Source of the DNA: an uncultured Clostridia bacterium | Lineage (GTDB): Bacteria > Bacillota > Clostridia > Oscillospirales > Ruminococcaceae | NCBI GenBank assembly: GCA_947625375.1 | Contig: CANQOC010000020.1 | Coordinates: 1-35,938 of the forward strand | Reading direction: 5' to 3' | DNA: 35,938 bases | Shown: positions 1 to 8,133 of the stretch, piece by piece | Numbering within the stretch: position 1 is the stretch's first letter | How the letters are laid out: the number at the start of each line of letters is the position of its first letter | Made by a program: the position numbers and the translations under genes | Notes under the pieces: model-generated | Databases searched by the model: none | Told to the model about the DNA's origin: nothing | Seen by the model: the letters and a program-made list of their open reading frames with translations, nothing else

Positions 1-56
1 AAAAAGTACACATTATTGCAAAACCGAGCTCAATAACATCCGTAAGGGGGACCGAC

Positions 57-1115
57 ATGAAAATAAAACTGGCTATACTTGACAGCAGCAAGGAGTATCT
101 CTCGAGGATAGATTCCTCATTCGGCACAAGATATGCCGACCGCCTCGAGCTGTATAAATTCACCGAAAGAGAGGCCGCTCTGAGTACGCTTCATTCCGCA
201 AGAATCGACGTCTTTCTTGCAGACGAGAGCTTCGGAATCGACCCGGCAGATGTGCCGAAGCGCTGCGGCTTTGCCTACTTTACGGATTCGCCCGACGTAA
301 GCTCTGTCCGCGGAATAGGTACGGTATGCAAGTTCCAGAAGGTAGACCTCATATATAAACAGATACTCGGGATATATGCCGAAAAGCACGGCGATGACGG
401 TTATGTCCCCGCAAGCGGCGAAAACGGACGCGTAATCGCCTTTACACCCGTAAGCGGCGGGGCCGGAGCCTCGACGGCTGCCGCAGCCGCGGCGATGAGC
501 TTTGCTCACAGGGGCAGGAGAACGCTTTTCCTCAGCCTTGAAAAGCTGGGAACGCCCGACGTCTTTTTCTCGGGAGAGGGGCGCGACGACATGAGCGACA
601 TTATTTTTGCGCTTTCAAGCCGAAGCACCAATCTTTCGCTTAAGCTGACGAGCAGCGTGCGTCAGGACGGCAACGGAGTATATTTCTTCTCGGGTGCAAA
701 GACCGCTCTCGACATGTTCGAGCTCGGAAGGGACGCCGCAGTAAGGCTTATCAACGAGCTTAAAGGTCTCGGTGCATATGACGTTATAATCGTCGATGCC
801 GATTTCGGACTTGACGAGCGCTCTCTCGGGGTGCTAAGGGCGGCGGACACCGTCGTCTGGGTATGCGACGGCTCCGAAACGTCGGTATCTAAGCTCATGA
901 GGGCGTATGCCGCGCTCGGAATAATCGACGAAAGCGCAGATTTCCCGCTCACCGACAAGGTCGGAGTCTTATACAACAAATTCAACAGCAAGACCGGAAA
1001 GGTTGCGGCAGAGGCGGAGCTTAAGAGCTTCGGAGGAATTCCCCGCTATGAGCATATCGGCTGCCGCGATTTGGCCGAGCGCCTTTCCGGGCACGACGTC
1101 TTCACAAGGATATAA
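57..1115 (+). CDS. TadZ/CpaE-like pilus-assembly localisation protein
   Basis: 352 aa. An N-terminal receiver-like region (about 1-110) is followed by a MinD/ParA-type ATPase fold. The deviant Walker A is at about 131-140 (PVSGGAGAST) and a Walker B-like strand (YDVIIVDAD) at about 241-249. In the family, TadZ/CpaE sits at the cell pole or membrane and positions the Tad pilus machine. The normal Walker A lysine is absent (GAST in place of GKST), as in the atypical TadZ subgroup, so ATP hydrolysis may be weak. It is followed 3 nt later by the TadA ATPase gene, which supports the assignment. The start is the ATG after an AAGGGGG site. The genes upstream lie outside the window. Confidence 0.8.
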   Translation: MKIKLAILDSSKEYLSRIDSSFGTRYADRLELYKFTEREAALSTLHSARIDVFLADESFGIDPADVPKRCGFAYFTDSPDVSSVRGIGTVCKFQKVDLIYKQILGIYAEKHGDDGYVPASGENGRVIAFTPVSGGAGASTAAAAAAMSFAHRGRRTLFLSLEKLGTPDVFFSGEGRDDMSDIIFALSSRSTNLSLKLTSSVRQDGNGVYFFSGAKTALDMFELGRDAAVRLINELKGLGAYDVIIVDADFGLDERSLGVLRAADTVVWVCDGSETSVSKLMRAYAALGIIDESADFPLTDKVGVLYNKFNSKTGKVAAEAELKSFGGIPRYEHIGCRDLAERLSGHDVFTRI

Positions 1116-1118
1116 CGG

Positions 1119-2366
1119 GTGGCGGAAATGACTCTCGAGCAGGAACAGAAATTAGTACATGAAATAAGTCAGTATGTCACCGCGAATCTCCCGCTGAGCA
1201 CGATTGAGGACGACGACCTTATGCGCCGGATTGAGGAGATTACCGCGTCGAGGATTGCGGGGCAGTATTGCCCGATAAACCAGCAGGTGTCGATTTCCGA
1301 GCAGGTGTATAACTCAATCCGCGGATTCGGCCTTCTCGACTCAATCATCAAGGACGAGACCATCACCGAGGTTATGATAAACGGCCCGGACCACATTTTT
1401 ATCGAGCAGAACGGCAAGCTCTTCAAGCTTGACAAGAAATTCGAGAGCCAGCGTCAGCTTGAAAGCATTATACAGCGGATTGTCGGCCTTGCGGGAAGAG
1501 AGGTCAATCAGGCTAATCCGATTTGCGACACACGTCTTCCCGACGGCTCGCGCGTTAATGCCGTGCTCCCGCCGATAGCGCTCTGCGGGCCGACGCTGAC
1601 GATAAGGCGGTTCTCAAAGACGCCGATGACGATGGATAAGCTTATACGCTACGGCTCGATTACCCCCGAAATCGCCGACGTGTTAAAGCTTCTTGTAAAA
1701 GCGAAATACAACATCTTCATAAGCGGGGGAACCGGTTCGGGAAAGACTACGTTTTTAAACGCACTTTCGGACTATATTCCCAAGGACGAAAGGGTCATCA
1801 CCATAGAGGACTCGGCCGAGCTTCAGATAACGGGCGTCGAAAACATCGTCAGCATGGAGACCCGAAACGCGAACGCCTCGGGAGCGGGGCAGATAACGAT
1901 TAAGGACCTCATCAAATCGTCGCTTCGTATGCGTCCCGAGAGAATCATTGTCGGAGAGGTCAGAGGCGCGGAGGCGCTCGACATGCTTCAGGCGATGAAT
2001 ACCGGTCACGACGGTTCGCTTTCGACCGGTCACGCCAACTCCACAAAGGATATGCTCTCGCGACTCGAGACGATGGTGCTTCAGAGCGCCGAGGGGCTCC
2101 CGCTCGAAGCAATCAGGCAGCAGATAGCCTCTGCGGTGGATATCATAATCCATCTTTCGAGGCTCCGCGACCGCTCAAGAAAGACGATGGAAATAACCGA
2201 GGTCGCGGGATACGAAAACGGGCAGATAGTCCTGAATCCGCTCTATGTCTTCGAGGAGGACGAGCGCAGCACTCTCGAAAAGGTGTCCGGCTCGCTCAGG
2301 AGAACAAGGAATAAGATGGTGAATACGCAGAAGCTGAGCCTTGCGGGAATAAAAATGACAATATAG
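1119..2366 (+). CDS. tadA: TadA/CpaF-type secretion ATPase of a Tad pilus
   Basis: 415 aa, typical length for CpaF/TadA hexameric ATPases, which power Flp/Tad pilus assembly from the cytoplasmic face. Walker A GGTGSGKTT lies at about 203-211, the Walker B region RIIVGEVRG at about 275-283, and the histidine-rich box TGHDGSLSTGHA at about 295-306. The N-terminal helical part carries the usual EVMINGPDHIFIE segment (about 84-96). The start is taken as GTG 1119, 8 nt after AAGGA; ATG 1128 is an alternative. Gaps to the genes on either side are 3 and 10 nt, so this is one transcription unit. Confidence 0.93.
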   Translation: MAEMTLEQEQKLVHEISQYVTANLPLSTIEDDDLMRRIEEITASRIAGQYCPINQQVSISEQVYNSIRGFGLLDSIIKDETITEVMINGPDHIFIEQNGKLFKLDKKFESQRQLESIIQRIVGLAGREVNQANPICDTRLPDGSRVNAVLPPIALCGPTLTIRRFSKTPMTMDKLIRYGSITPEIADVLKLLVKAKYNIFISGGTGSGKTTFLNALSDYIPKDERVITIEDSAELQITGVENIVSMETRNANASGAGQITIKDLIKSSLRMRPERIIVGEVRGAEALDMLQAMNTGHDGSLSTGHANSTKDMLSRLETMVLQSAEGLPLEAIRQQIASAVDIIIHLSRLRDRSRKTMEITEVAGYENGQIVLNPLYVFEEDERSTLEKVSGSLRRTRNKMVNTQKLSLAGIKMTI

Positions 2367-2376
2367 GAGGGCCGAT

Positions 2377-3228
2377 ATGAAAAAGAAAACGGAAGCCGCC
2401 GAGCCCCAGTATTATTCCTCGGCGACCAATATAAAGGTGCTTAACTATAAGGCCTATTATATGAGCTTTCCCGAAAAGCTTCTCTTCTTTTTGCTTGCGT
2501 TCGCGGTGGGAGCCGCCGTCGGATATCTTTTCTACGGCGGACTTGCAAAGGACGAATACGGACAGCCCACAACCATGACCTATGTGCTTAATATCGCAAT
2601 CCCGTCGGTTGTCGGAATTATCGCCGGAAAGCTTTTCCTGCCGGTTCGCCGCGACTCGGTCATCAAAAAGCGCAAAAAAGAGCTCACGCATCAGTTCAGG
2701 GATATGCTCGAATCGCTCACCACGTCTCTCGGGGCCGGCAAAAACGTCAATGACTCGTTTATGTCCGTCTATGAAGACCTTAAGGTTCAGTATGACGAGG
2801 ACGCATTTATCCTTAAAGAGCTCGAGGTCATCATCTCGGGAATACATAATAACGTCGCCATCGAGGACATTCTTGACGACTTCGGGAGGCGAAGCGGAAG
2901 CGAAGACATTAAGAGCTTTGCCGATGTATTCAGGGTCAGCTACAGCAAGGGCGTAAACGTAAAGGATATTATCCGCAACACCCACGGAATCCTGAACGAT
3001 AAGATGGAGATTGCCGAGGACATCGAAACCGTTGTCACCTCAAACAAAACCGAGCAGAACATCATGATAGTAATGCCGATTGCGCTTGTCGGAATGATAA
3101 AGCTGATGAGTCCCGACTTTGCCGCTAACTTTGCGACCTCGAGCGGCGTTATATCCACAACCGTCGGAATCGTGATGTTTGTCGCGGCATACTTTATCGG
3201 AAAAGCTATACTCAATATTAAAATATAA
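2377..3228 (+). CDS. tadB: TadB-like type II/IV secretion F-family membrane protein
   Basis: 283 aa inner-membrane platform protein of the Tad system (T2SSF family). Hydrophobic segments lie near residues 33-54, 66-86, 229-247 and 259-281. Between them is a soluble helical domain (FRDMLESLTTSLGAGKNVND, then a region ending in a GxRSGSEDIKSF-like stretch) typical of T2SSF domains. It starts 10 nt after tadA behind GGAGGG, and a tadC-like gene follows after 11 nt. In the family it pairs with TadC and docks on TadA. Position and fold agree; the assignment rests on family resemblance only. Confidence 0.85.
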   Translation: MKKKTEAAEPQYYSSATNIKVLNYKAYYMSFPEKLLFFLLAFAVGAAVGYLFYGGLAKDEYGQPTTMTYVLNIAIPSVVGIIAGKLFLPVRRDSVIKKRKKELTHQFRDMLESLTTSLGAGKNVNDSFMSVYEDLKVQYDEDAFILKELEVIISGIHNNVAIEDILDDFGRRSGSEDIKSFADVFRVSYSKGVNVKDIIRNTHGILNDKMEIAEDIETVVTSNKTEQNIMIVMPIALVGMIKLMSPDFAANFATSSGVISTTVGIVMFVAAYFIGKAILNIKI

Positions 3229-3239
3229 CGGAGGGAAAG

Positions 3240-3581
3240 ATGGATTTTTCCGAACTTAGCGTATTTGACCTGGCCGTGATGGCCGCCGGAGCGATAAGTC
3301 TTGTAATCTGGTGGATATTATTTATCAACGGCCTGAGACACAATTCGATGTTCGACTCGCTCGACTCAAAGGAATTTCCGTTGAAGGAGATATACGGCCT
3401 CGGATACGGCGTCCTTTGCATGATACATTATCAGTATAAGAGTGCCTCCGACCGCAAGCTCCGCAAACAGATTGAGGCGCTTTACGGCGAAAAATACTGT
3501 GAGTTTTATCTTCGGGTCATTCATTCGCAGCAGATAACAATCGCCGCGACGGTGCTTGTAACGTCTTTAATACGTCAATAG
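3240..3581 (+). pseudogene. tadC: Truncated TadC-like protein (5' part only)
   Basis: 113 codons. Residues 1 to about 100 look like the start of a clostridial TadC: one membrane segment (VMAAGAISLVIWWILFI), then DSKEFPLKEIYGLGYGVLC and YKSASDRKLRKQIEALYGEKY. The second membrane segment (ITIAATVLV) begins and the frame stops a few residues later at TAG 3579-3581. A normal TadC is about 270-300 aa with a T2SSF domain, all of which is missing. From about 3560 onward the DNA encodes, in another frame, an unrelated surface protein. This may be a deletion fusing two loci, a frameshift, or an assembly join. Confidence 0.7.
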
Positions 3582-3706
3582 CTGCCGGAATTCGTGCGAA
3601 GGAACCCGACGAGCCGGACGACGATGAGCCGGACGACCCCGTTCCTTCCTCGGCAACCTATCTCTATGTCACCGATGTTAAGAACGCCGACGGCGAGTAT
3701 TACGAT

Positions 3707-5635
3707 ATGTCTTCCGTCTCATATTCCGACGACAGCTATTCCGGCGACTATAGGACATACTTTATCCTCAATGCGGACGGTTCTCCCGTAACCGACGAAA
3801 CCGTTATTCCCGTATTTACAGTTGACGAAAAGGCAAAGAACGTCTTTATGCTCAACGAGGAGGGACAGTCTGTTACCGCAAAGAGCGGCGAAACAGCGGT
3901 CAAGTTTGAATCCGGAAAGGTTATCCAGTATGAAGTCGAGGCCGAAGACCTCAGCACCGAAAGCACCTGGGTAACATTCGTCACTCAGCAGAAGGGCCCC
4001 GCGCTCTTTGTAAACGGCGCAAACAACATCGACAAGAACGAGGGTATGCCTGTCCGCGAGGTGTTCATCAACTCGGCAGGCGGCAACGACCACCACGACA
4101 TCTTTATCGCGAATGTCGGCGATGAGTATCTTACCAACATAAAAGTAACCCTCGACGCCACGGGCGTTGTCCTTGACGACTATTGGACCGTTATCGACGG
4201 CAGCACCAAGACGCTTGCTCCTTTCGACACCGTGAATTCGAGCAAGATGAGCAACAAGGCGAAGATTCGCCTTATTCCCGAGAGCGACGAATTCCAGCCT
4301 GTTTCGGGTACTCTTACAATAAGCGCCGACGGTTGTGAGGACGTAGTCATAAAGCTCATCGGTTTTGTCGGCACCCCCGCTATTCAGAATGACTCCCTCT
4401 ATACCGGTGTTAAATACGTCCCGTATTCAAGCATGATTATGACCAACAGCCGCACAAAGTCCGATATGAAGTTCTCCATCGTCTCGGGTACTCTTCCCAA
4501 GGGAATCACCCTCCGCGAAAACGGCGAGCTTTACGGAATGCCCACCGAAAGCGGCACCTTCCCGATTGTCATAAAGGCGGAATATGTCGGCAATCCGAAT
4601 CTTTGCGCCTATGCGAGTTATGACCTCGAAATCCTCGACAACACCGACGAAAACGTTGAGGCGTCAAACTATGACGAAGAGGGATATGAGGTCACCAGCT
4701 ACATTTCAAAGACCGCATATGTTTACTATACCGGCATCAGAAACGGCAAGCCGGTCATCAGCCGCGTTATCCTTCCCAACAACCTCTTCCGCTCCGTCGG
4801 AAGCTATCAGACCGAGTTCCTCGAATTCTACCTCAACGGTATAAAGCTTGTTCAGGGAGTTGACTATTTCGCCGAAGAGGGAAGCACAATAATAACCGTC
4901 TTTGACGAGACATTCAGCCATGTCAATTATACCGGCAACAGCGCAACATATACCCTTTCCGCCGAATTCAGAACCTCGGACGACGAGCTTAAGCACTCGT
5001 CGCAGAACATCAATGTCGTCTATCGCAGAGATAACACCGGCACCGGTTATAACGGTTACGTTCCGCCTCTCGGAAGCGCTCCGATGACCTCCGGCTCAGC
5101 GACCGGCGCCTCGGTTTCAGCCGCAACCTCCTCCAACGCCGTAACCTGTATCATGAATATCGTTGACGCATCGGGCAGCCCTGTTTCAAATCTTGCGTTA
5201 GAGCTCCATTCCGACCCGCAGTCCGGCGTCACCGACGGTTCGGGCGCGCTGGTATTCAATAACGTCGGCTTCGGAAGGCACACCCTTTATGCAAAGGACG
5301 CCTCCGGAAATAATACCGCTGTCCGTGAGTTCAGCCTTGTTTCCGGCGAAGCGGCATCGGTTGACGGCGAAATCGTGACCGCAGAATTCGGCAAGAAGCT
5401 TCTTCTCACCGTCATGTATGACGGCAGCAGCCTGAGTATTCTCTCGGCACAGACATATGTCGATGTCGACACTCCCGCCGAATCCGGCGAGACTGAAGAG
5501 GACGAAGCTGAAGAGCCTGCCCCCGAGGCAGAGGAAACCGCTCCCGTCGAAAGCAACCCTGTCACCGCTGTGGGAATCGCCCTTTTGCCGCTCGCAGTAG
5601 CCGCGGCAACAGCGCTCATCTTTAAAAAGAGATAA
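3707..5635 (+). CDS. Cell-surface protein with Ig-like domains, N terminus missing
   Basis: 642 aa from the first ATG; the same frame is open back to 3503 without a start codon or signal peptide. It includes an acidic linker (repeated EPDD) at about 3605-3650. Visible parts are an adhesin-like N region, a putative-Ig (He_PIG-type) domain with SGTLPKGITLRENGELYGMP at about 264-285, a transthyretin/CNA-B-like domain (MNIVDASGSPVSNLALEL onward) at about 480-560, and an acidic Glu/Pro linker. The C terminus is a single membrane span ending FKKR, preceded by NPVTA. This layout fits an exported wall- or membrane-anchored protein whose 5' end is lost. No good ribosome binding site precedes 3707. The ligand is unknown. 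Confidence 0.65.
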   Translation: MSSVSYSDDSYSGDYRTYFILNADGSPVTDETVIPVFTVDEKAKNVFMLNEEGQSVTAKSGETAVKFESGKVIQYEVEAEDLSTESTWVTFVTQQKGPALFVNGANNIDKNEGMPVREVFINSAGGNDHHDIFIANVGDEYLTNIKVTLDATGVVLDDYWTVIDGSTKTLAPFDTVNSSKMSNKAKIRLIPESDEFQPVSGTLTISADGCEDVVIKLIGFVGTPAIQNDSLYTGVKYVPYSSMIMTNSRTKSDMKFSIVSGTLPKGITLRENGELYGMPTESGTFPIVIKAEYVGNPNLCAYASYDLEILDNTDENVEASNYDEEGYEVTSYISKTAYVYYTGIRNGKPVISRVILPNNLFRSVGSYQTEFLEFYLNGIKLVQGVDYFAEEGSTIITVFDETFSHVNYTGNSATYTLSAEFRTSDDELKHSSQNINVVYRRDNTGTGYNGYVPPLGSAPMTSGSATGASVSAATSSNAVTCIMNIVDASGSPVSNLALELHSDPQSGVTDGSGALVFNNVGFGRHTLYAKDASGNNTAVREFSLVSGEAASVDGEIVTAEFGKKLLLTVMYDGSSLSILSAQTYVDVDTPAESGETEEDEAEEPAPEAEETAPVESNPVTAVGIALLPLAVAAATALIFKKR

Positions 5636-5670
5636 TCCCATAAGCCTACAGTATCAGAAAGCTATATGTA

Positions 5671-5700
5671 AGAACCGCCGACCTCAGCGCCGGCGGTTCT
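5671..5700 (+). terminator. Hairpin after the surface-protein gene
   Basis: A perfect 10-bp inverted repeat (AGAACCGCCG / CGGCGGTTCT) with a 10-nt loop, 36 nt after the surface-protein stop codon. The T-rich tail (TGTGTT) is weak, so termination efficiency is uncertain. It lies between two convergent transcription units. Confidence 0.6.
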
Positions 5701-5740
5701 TGTGTTATCCATATGAAATTATTCCGCGCCTGCCATACAT

Positions 5741-5766
5741 AAAAAAGCAGACGTCTCCGTCTGCTT
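5741..5766 (-). terminator. Intrinsic terminator of the rnf-apbE-ECF operon
   Basis: On the minus strand a 9-bp stem (AAGCAGACG / CGTCTGCTT, loop of 4) is followed by a run of six T (AAAAAA at 5741-5746 on the plus strand, partly shared with the stem). It sits 13 nt beyond the stop of the last gene of the minus-strand operon, a classical Rho-independent terminator. Confidence 0.85.
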
Positions 5767-5778
5767 CCGCCATATCCG

Positions 5779-6324
5779 TTACCCCGTCTTCTCCGCAAGT
5801 CCCGCCCTCTTCATCGCCGCCATGATTGCGGGAATGAGAATAAGCTGGAGGATAATCCCCGGAATCGCCTCCAAAAAACCGCTGGTGAAGAAGTACCCGA
5901 GGCTGAAGCTCGCGGTTTCGGGACCGCTCAGACCGAGCATGACCGTCCGCGCCAGTCCCCAGACTATCCGCCCGATAAGCATCGACGAAATAAGCGAGAC
6001 GTATACCGCGCGGGTGTCCTTTTTGGTGAACAGCGAATAAATCAACCCGATGGCGAAGCCGTATGCCGCAAGCTCGAAGGCCATTCCCGCTGCACTCGGA
6101 TAGAGCGCCGGCATCGCGAACAAAAGACTCCGCAGGAGAGGGGTGATGAACCCGACGGCAAGGCCGCAGGGCGCGCCGCAAATCAGTCCGCAGAGCATCA
6201 CCGGAATGTGCATCGGACAGAGGAGCTTCCCGATTTCCGGAATCTGCATCGTTATAAACGGCAGAAGAAGTCCTATCGCGACAAACATCGCCGAGAGCGA
6301 GAGCTTTTTAAGTTTTGTGTTCAT
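5779..6324 (-). CDS. ECF transporter S component, substrate unknown
   Basis: 181 aa, about five or six hydrophobic segments, the size and pattern of a substrate-binding S component of an energy-coupling factor vitamin transporter. Recognisable pieces are CPMHIPVMLCGLICG, then GFITPLLRSLLF and GRIVWG, ending PGIILQLILIPAI. No EcfA/EcfT genes are near, so it would use the shared ECF module encoded elsewhere. It is the last gene of the rnf operon and its start overlaps the upstream gene by 17 bp. Co-transcription with ApbE suggests a flavin-related or other cofactor substrate, but the sequence does not fix this. Confidence 0.75.
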   Translation of the reverse strand: MNTKLKKLSLSAMFVAIGLLLPFITMQIPEIGKLLCPMHIPVMLCGLICGAPCGLAVGFITPLLRSLLFAMPALYPSAAGMAFELAAYGFAIGLIYSLFTKKDTRAVYVSLISSMLIGRIVWGLARTVMLGLSGPETASFSLGYFFTSGFLEAIPGIILQLILIPAIMAAMKRAGLAEKTG

Positions 6325-6820
6325 GTTTACCGTCCTTTCTCCCGAGCGATTTTAAAACCGCCGTGATTATAATCCCGTTGACCGTTCCCGTTGCCGTCCC
6401 CGCCGCAATAAGTACCGGAAGATATCCCAAAAGCGCGCCTGCGTCGGTGAGGAGCGAGGCGGCAAAAAGCTGTCCGATGTTGTGCGCCGCGCCGGCGGCG
6501 GCGGATATCCCGACCGGCGAAAACCGGCCCGTTTTTTTAAGAATCACCATGCAGACAAAGCTCAGCGCCCCGCCCGCAAGGCTGTAGACAAGTCCCGTAA
6601 AATTCCCGAAGATGAGCCAGTTCAGGACGATGCGCACAAGGTTCACCCCGGCGGCCTCCTTTGTGCCGACAAGCCAGAGCGCCGCCATCACACAGATGTT
6701 CGCGAGTCCGAGCTTTATCCCCGGAATTCCGACCGAAGGAAGCATCATCTCGACATATGACAACCCGAAGCAAAGCGCCGTGAGCACGCCGAGAAGGGCA
6801 AGTGTTCCGCTCTTTTTCAT
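6308..6820 (-). CDS. Gx transporter family / heptaprenyl diphosphate synthase component I-like membrane protein
   Basis: 170 aa from the ATG at 6820, chosen because GGAGGGAG precedes it; a longer frame to 6841 lacks a site. It is a very hydrophobic protein with about five spans. Motifs GIPGIKLGLANI and FGNFTGLVYSLAGGALSF are typical of the Gx family, often annotated as HepS component I. The family also includes EetB of Gram-positive extracellular electron transfer loci (from memory of that annotation). The neighbours here (NusG-II protein, ApbE, Rnf) fit a role in membrane electron transfer better than in prenyl chain synthesis. Function remains inferred. Confidence 0.75.
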   Translation of the reverse strand: MKKSGTLALLGVLTALCFGLSYVEMMLPSVGIPGIKLGLANICVMAALWLVGTKEAAGVNLVRIVLNWLIFGNFTGLVYSLAGGALSFVCMVILKKTGRFSPVGISAAAGAAHNIGQLFAASLLTDAGALLGYLPVLIAAGTATGTVNGIIITAVLKSLGRKDGKHEHKT

Positions 6821-6830
6821 TCTCCCTCCG

Positions 6831-7175
6831 CTAAATAACAAAGTCGGTCCCGCCGGTAATCTTTACCGTGACCCTCGACGGAAGACAGACAATCGACTCT
6901 CCCGCCCTTTTTATCGGTCGGTGACGAAGACATATTCCGTCGCGGCAGACCGCCTCGGTGACGCTTGCTTCGCCGTTTTTAACGGTAAGGGTGCACCTCC
7001 CGCCGATGTCGACGACGGCGTCGTCATAAAGATTCAGCGTCGCGAATTCCTCTCCGTCGAGTGTCACGCAGACCTCGCGCCCCTCGCCGCCCTTCGGAAG
7101 TGCAAAAAACACCGCCGCGGACAGCAAAAGAAGTCCGGCAATCAGGGCGGCGTCGGTGAGAAGCTTATTTTTCAT
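6831..7175 (-). CDS. NusG domain II-containing membrane-anchored protein
   Basis: 114 aa. One N-terminal membrane span (about 8-26) is followed by an extracytoplasmic NusG_II-type beta domain. It contains the family signature VCRDGICLRHRPIKRAG and then SIVCLPSRVTVKI, including three cysteines. It lies between apbE, whose 3' end it overlaps by 11 bp, and the Gx-family gene. The same pair of families occurs as EetA/EetB in flavin-based extracellular electron transfer loci and beside rnf in many Clostridia. It may be an accessory to flavinylated or redox proteins outside the membrane; the actual role is unknown. Confidence 0.8.
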   Translation of the reverse strand: MKNKLLTDAALIAGLLLLSAAVFFALPKGGEGREVCVTLDGEEFATLNLYDDAVVDIGGRCTLTVKNGEASVTEAVCRDGICLRHRPIKRAGESIVCLPSRVTVKITGGTDFVI

Positions 7176-8133
7176 ACTCCGAAAACCCCTCCGTCCTGAT
7201 GACCCCGCCGTCCGGGGCGACCCAGAGCGCCTCGGCGCCGAATTTTTTCAAAAGCTCCCGCCCGTCGCTCTCGTCAAGCAGAAAGAGCGCAGTCGAAAGC
7301 GGGTCGGCAACCGAGGAATCGCCGGCGATAACCGTCACCGAGCGCCAATTTTCGGCGGGATAAAGCGTTTCGGGGTCGATGATGTGGTGATACCGCTTTC
7401 CGTCATACTCGAAGTACCGCTGATAGTCCCCGCTTGTGACGACACATTCCCCCGCAACCTTTACCGTCGTGAGGATTCCGCCGTTCGGGTCCTCAATCCC
7501 GATTTCCCACTTTCCCGACGGCTTCCCGCCCCTTGTGACGACGTTTCCGCCGACGTTGAGCGCAAAGCTGCCCGAAAAGGTCTCTTCAATAAGCTCGGCG
7601 GCCTTCTCGGCGGCATACCCCTTCGCAATCGCGCCGAAGTCGAGCGACATCTCCGGGTCGCCGAGAGCGACCGTCTCACCGTCAAGGACGATATTTTTTA
7701 TGTCGCAGTGCCCCGCGCGGGCGCTGAGTTCGCCGCTGTCGGGGAGGACGCCCTTTTCGCGGCAGTCGTGCCAGAGAGAAAGAACGCTCCCCATCGCGAT
7801 GTTAAGCTTCCCGCCGCTCAGGTCATACCACTCGATGCCGCTTTCGACAAGCTCATATAGCTCGGCGGGGCAGTCCGAAAGCGCGCCCGAATTAAGAGCG
7901 GCAGCGGCGGATTCACCGCTGTCGCCATAGATGTCGAAAATTTCGTTGAGCCGGATAAGCTCGTCGTGACATATCCTCAGAATCCGGTAAAACTCGTCCT
8001 GCGACTCACAGTAGACCGTCAGCTCGGTGACTGTGTCGAAGACATCGAAAAACTGTGAGCTGAAGCGCTTCGGAGCCGCCCTGCACCCGCAGAGGAAAAC
8101 CGCCGCCAGAATCGCGGCAATAAGCCTTTTCAT
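7165..8133 (-). CDS. apbE: FAD:protein FMN transferase (ApbE lipoprotein)
   Basis: 322 aa. The signal peptide has a lipobox ending LCGC (lipid-modified Cys about residue 17), so the enzyme sits on the outer face of the membrane. ApbE cleaves FAD and attaches FMN through a phosphoester to Thr in target proteins, here most likely RnfG and RnfD. Family motifs seen are GGKLNIAMGSVLSLW, DFGAIAKGYAAEKA, ALNVGGNV, HHIIDPETLYPA, and the Mg-binding ADPLSTALF segment. The start codon overlaps the rnfB stop (ATGA), coupling translation. Confidence 0.93.
   Translation of the reverse strand: MKRLIAAILAAVFLCGCRAAPKRFSSQFFDVFDTVTELTVYCESQDEFYRILRICHDELIRLNEIFDIYGDSGESAAAALNSGALSDCPAELYELVESGIEWYDLSGGKLNIAMGSVLSLWHDCREKGVLPDSGELSARAGHCDIKNIVLDGETVALGDPEMSLDFGAIAKGYAAEKAAELIEETFSGSFALNVGGNVVTRGGKPSGKWEIGIEDPNGGILTTVKVAGECVVTSGDYQRYFEYDGKRYHHIIDPETLYPAENWRSVTVIAGDSSVADPLSTALFLLDESDGRELLKKFGAEALWVAPDGGVIRTEGFSEYEK

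Noticed and set aside
3594..3791. 65-codon plus-strand frame between tadC and the surface protein
   Set aside because: Low-complexity Pro/Thr/Ser frame overlapping the surface-protein frame, no ribosome site.
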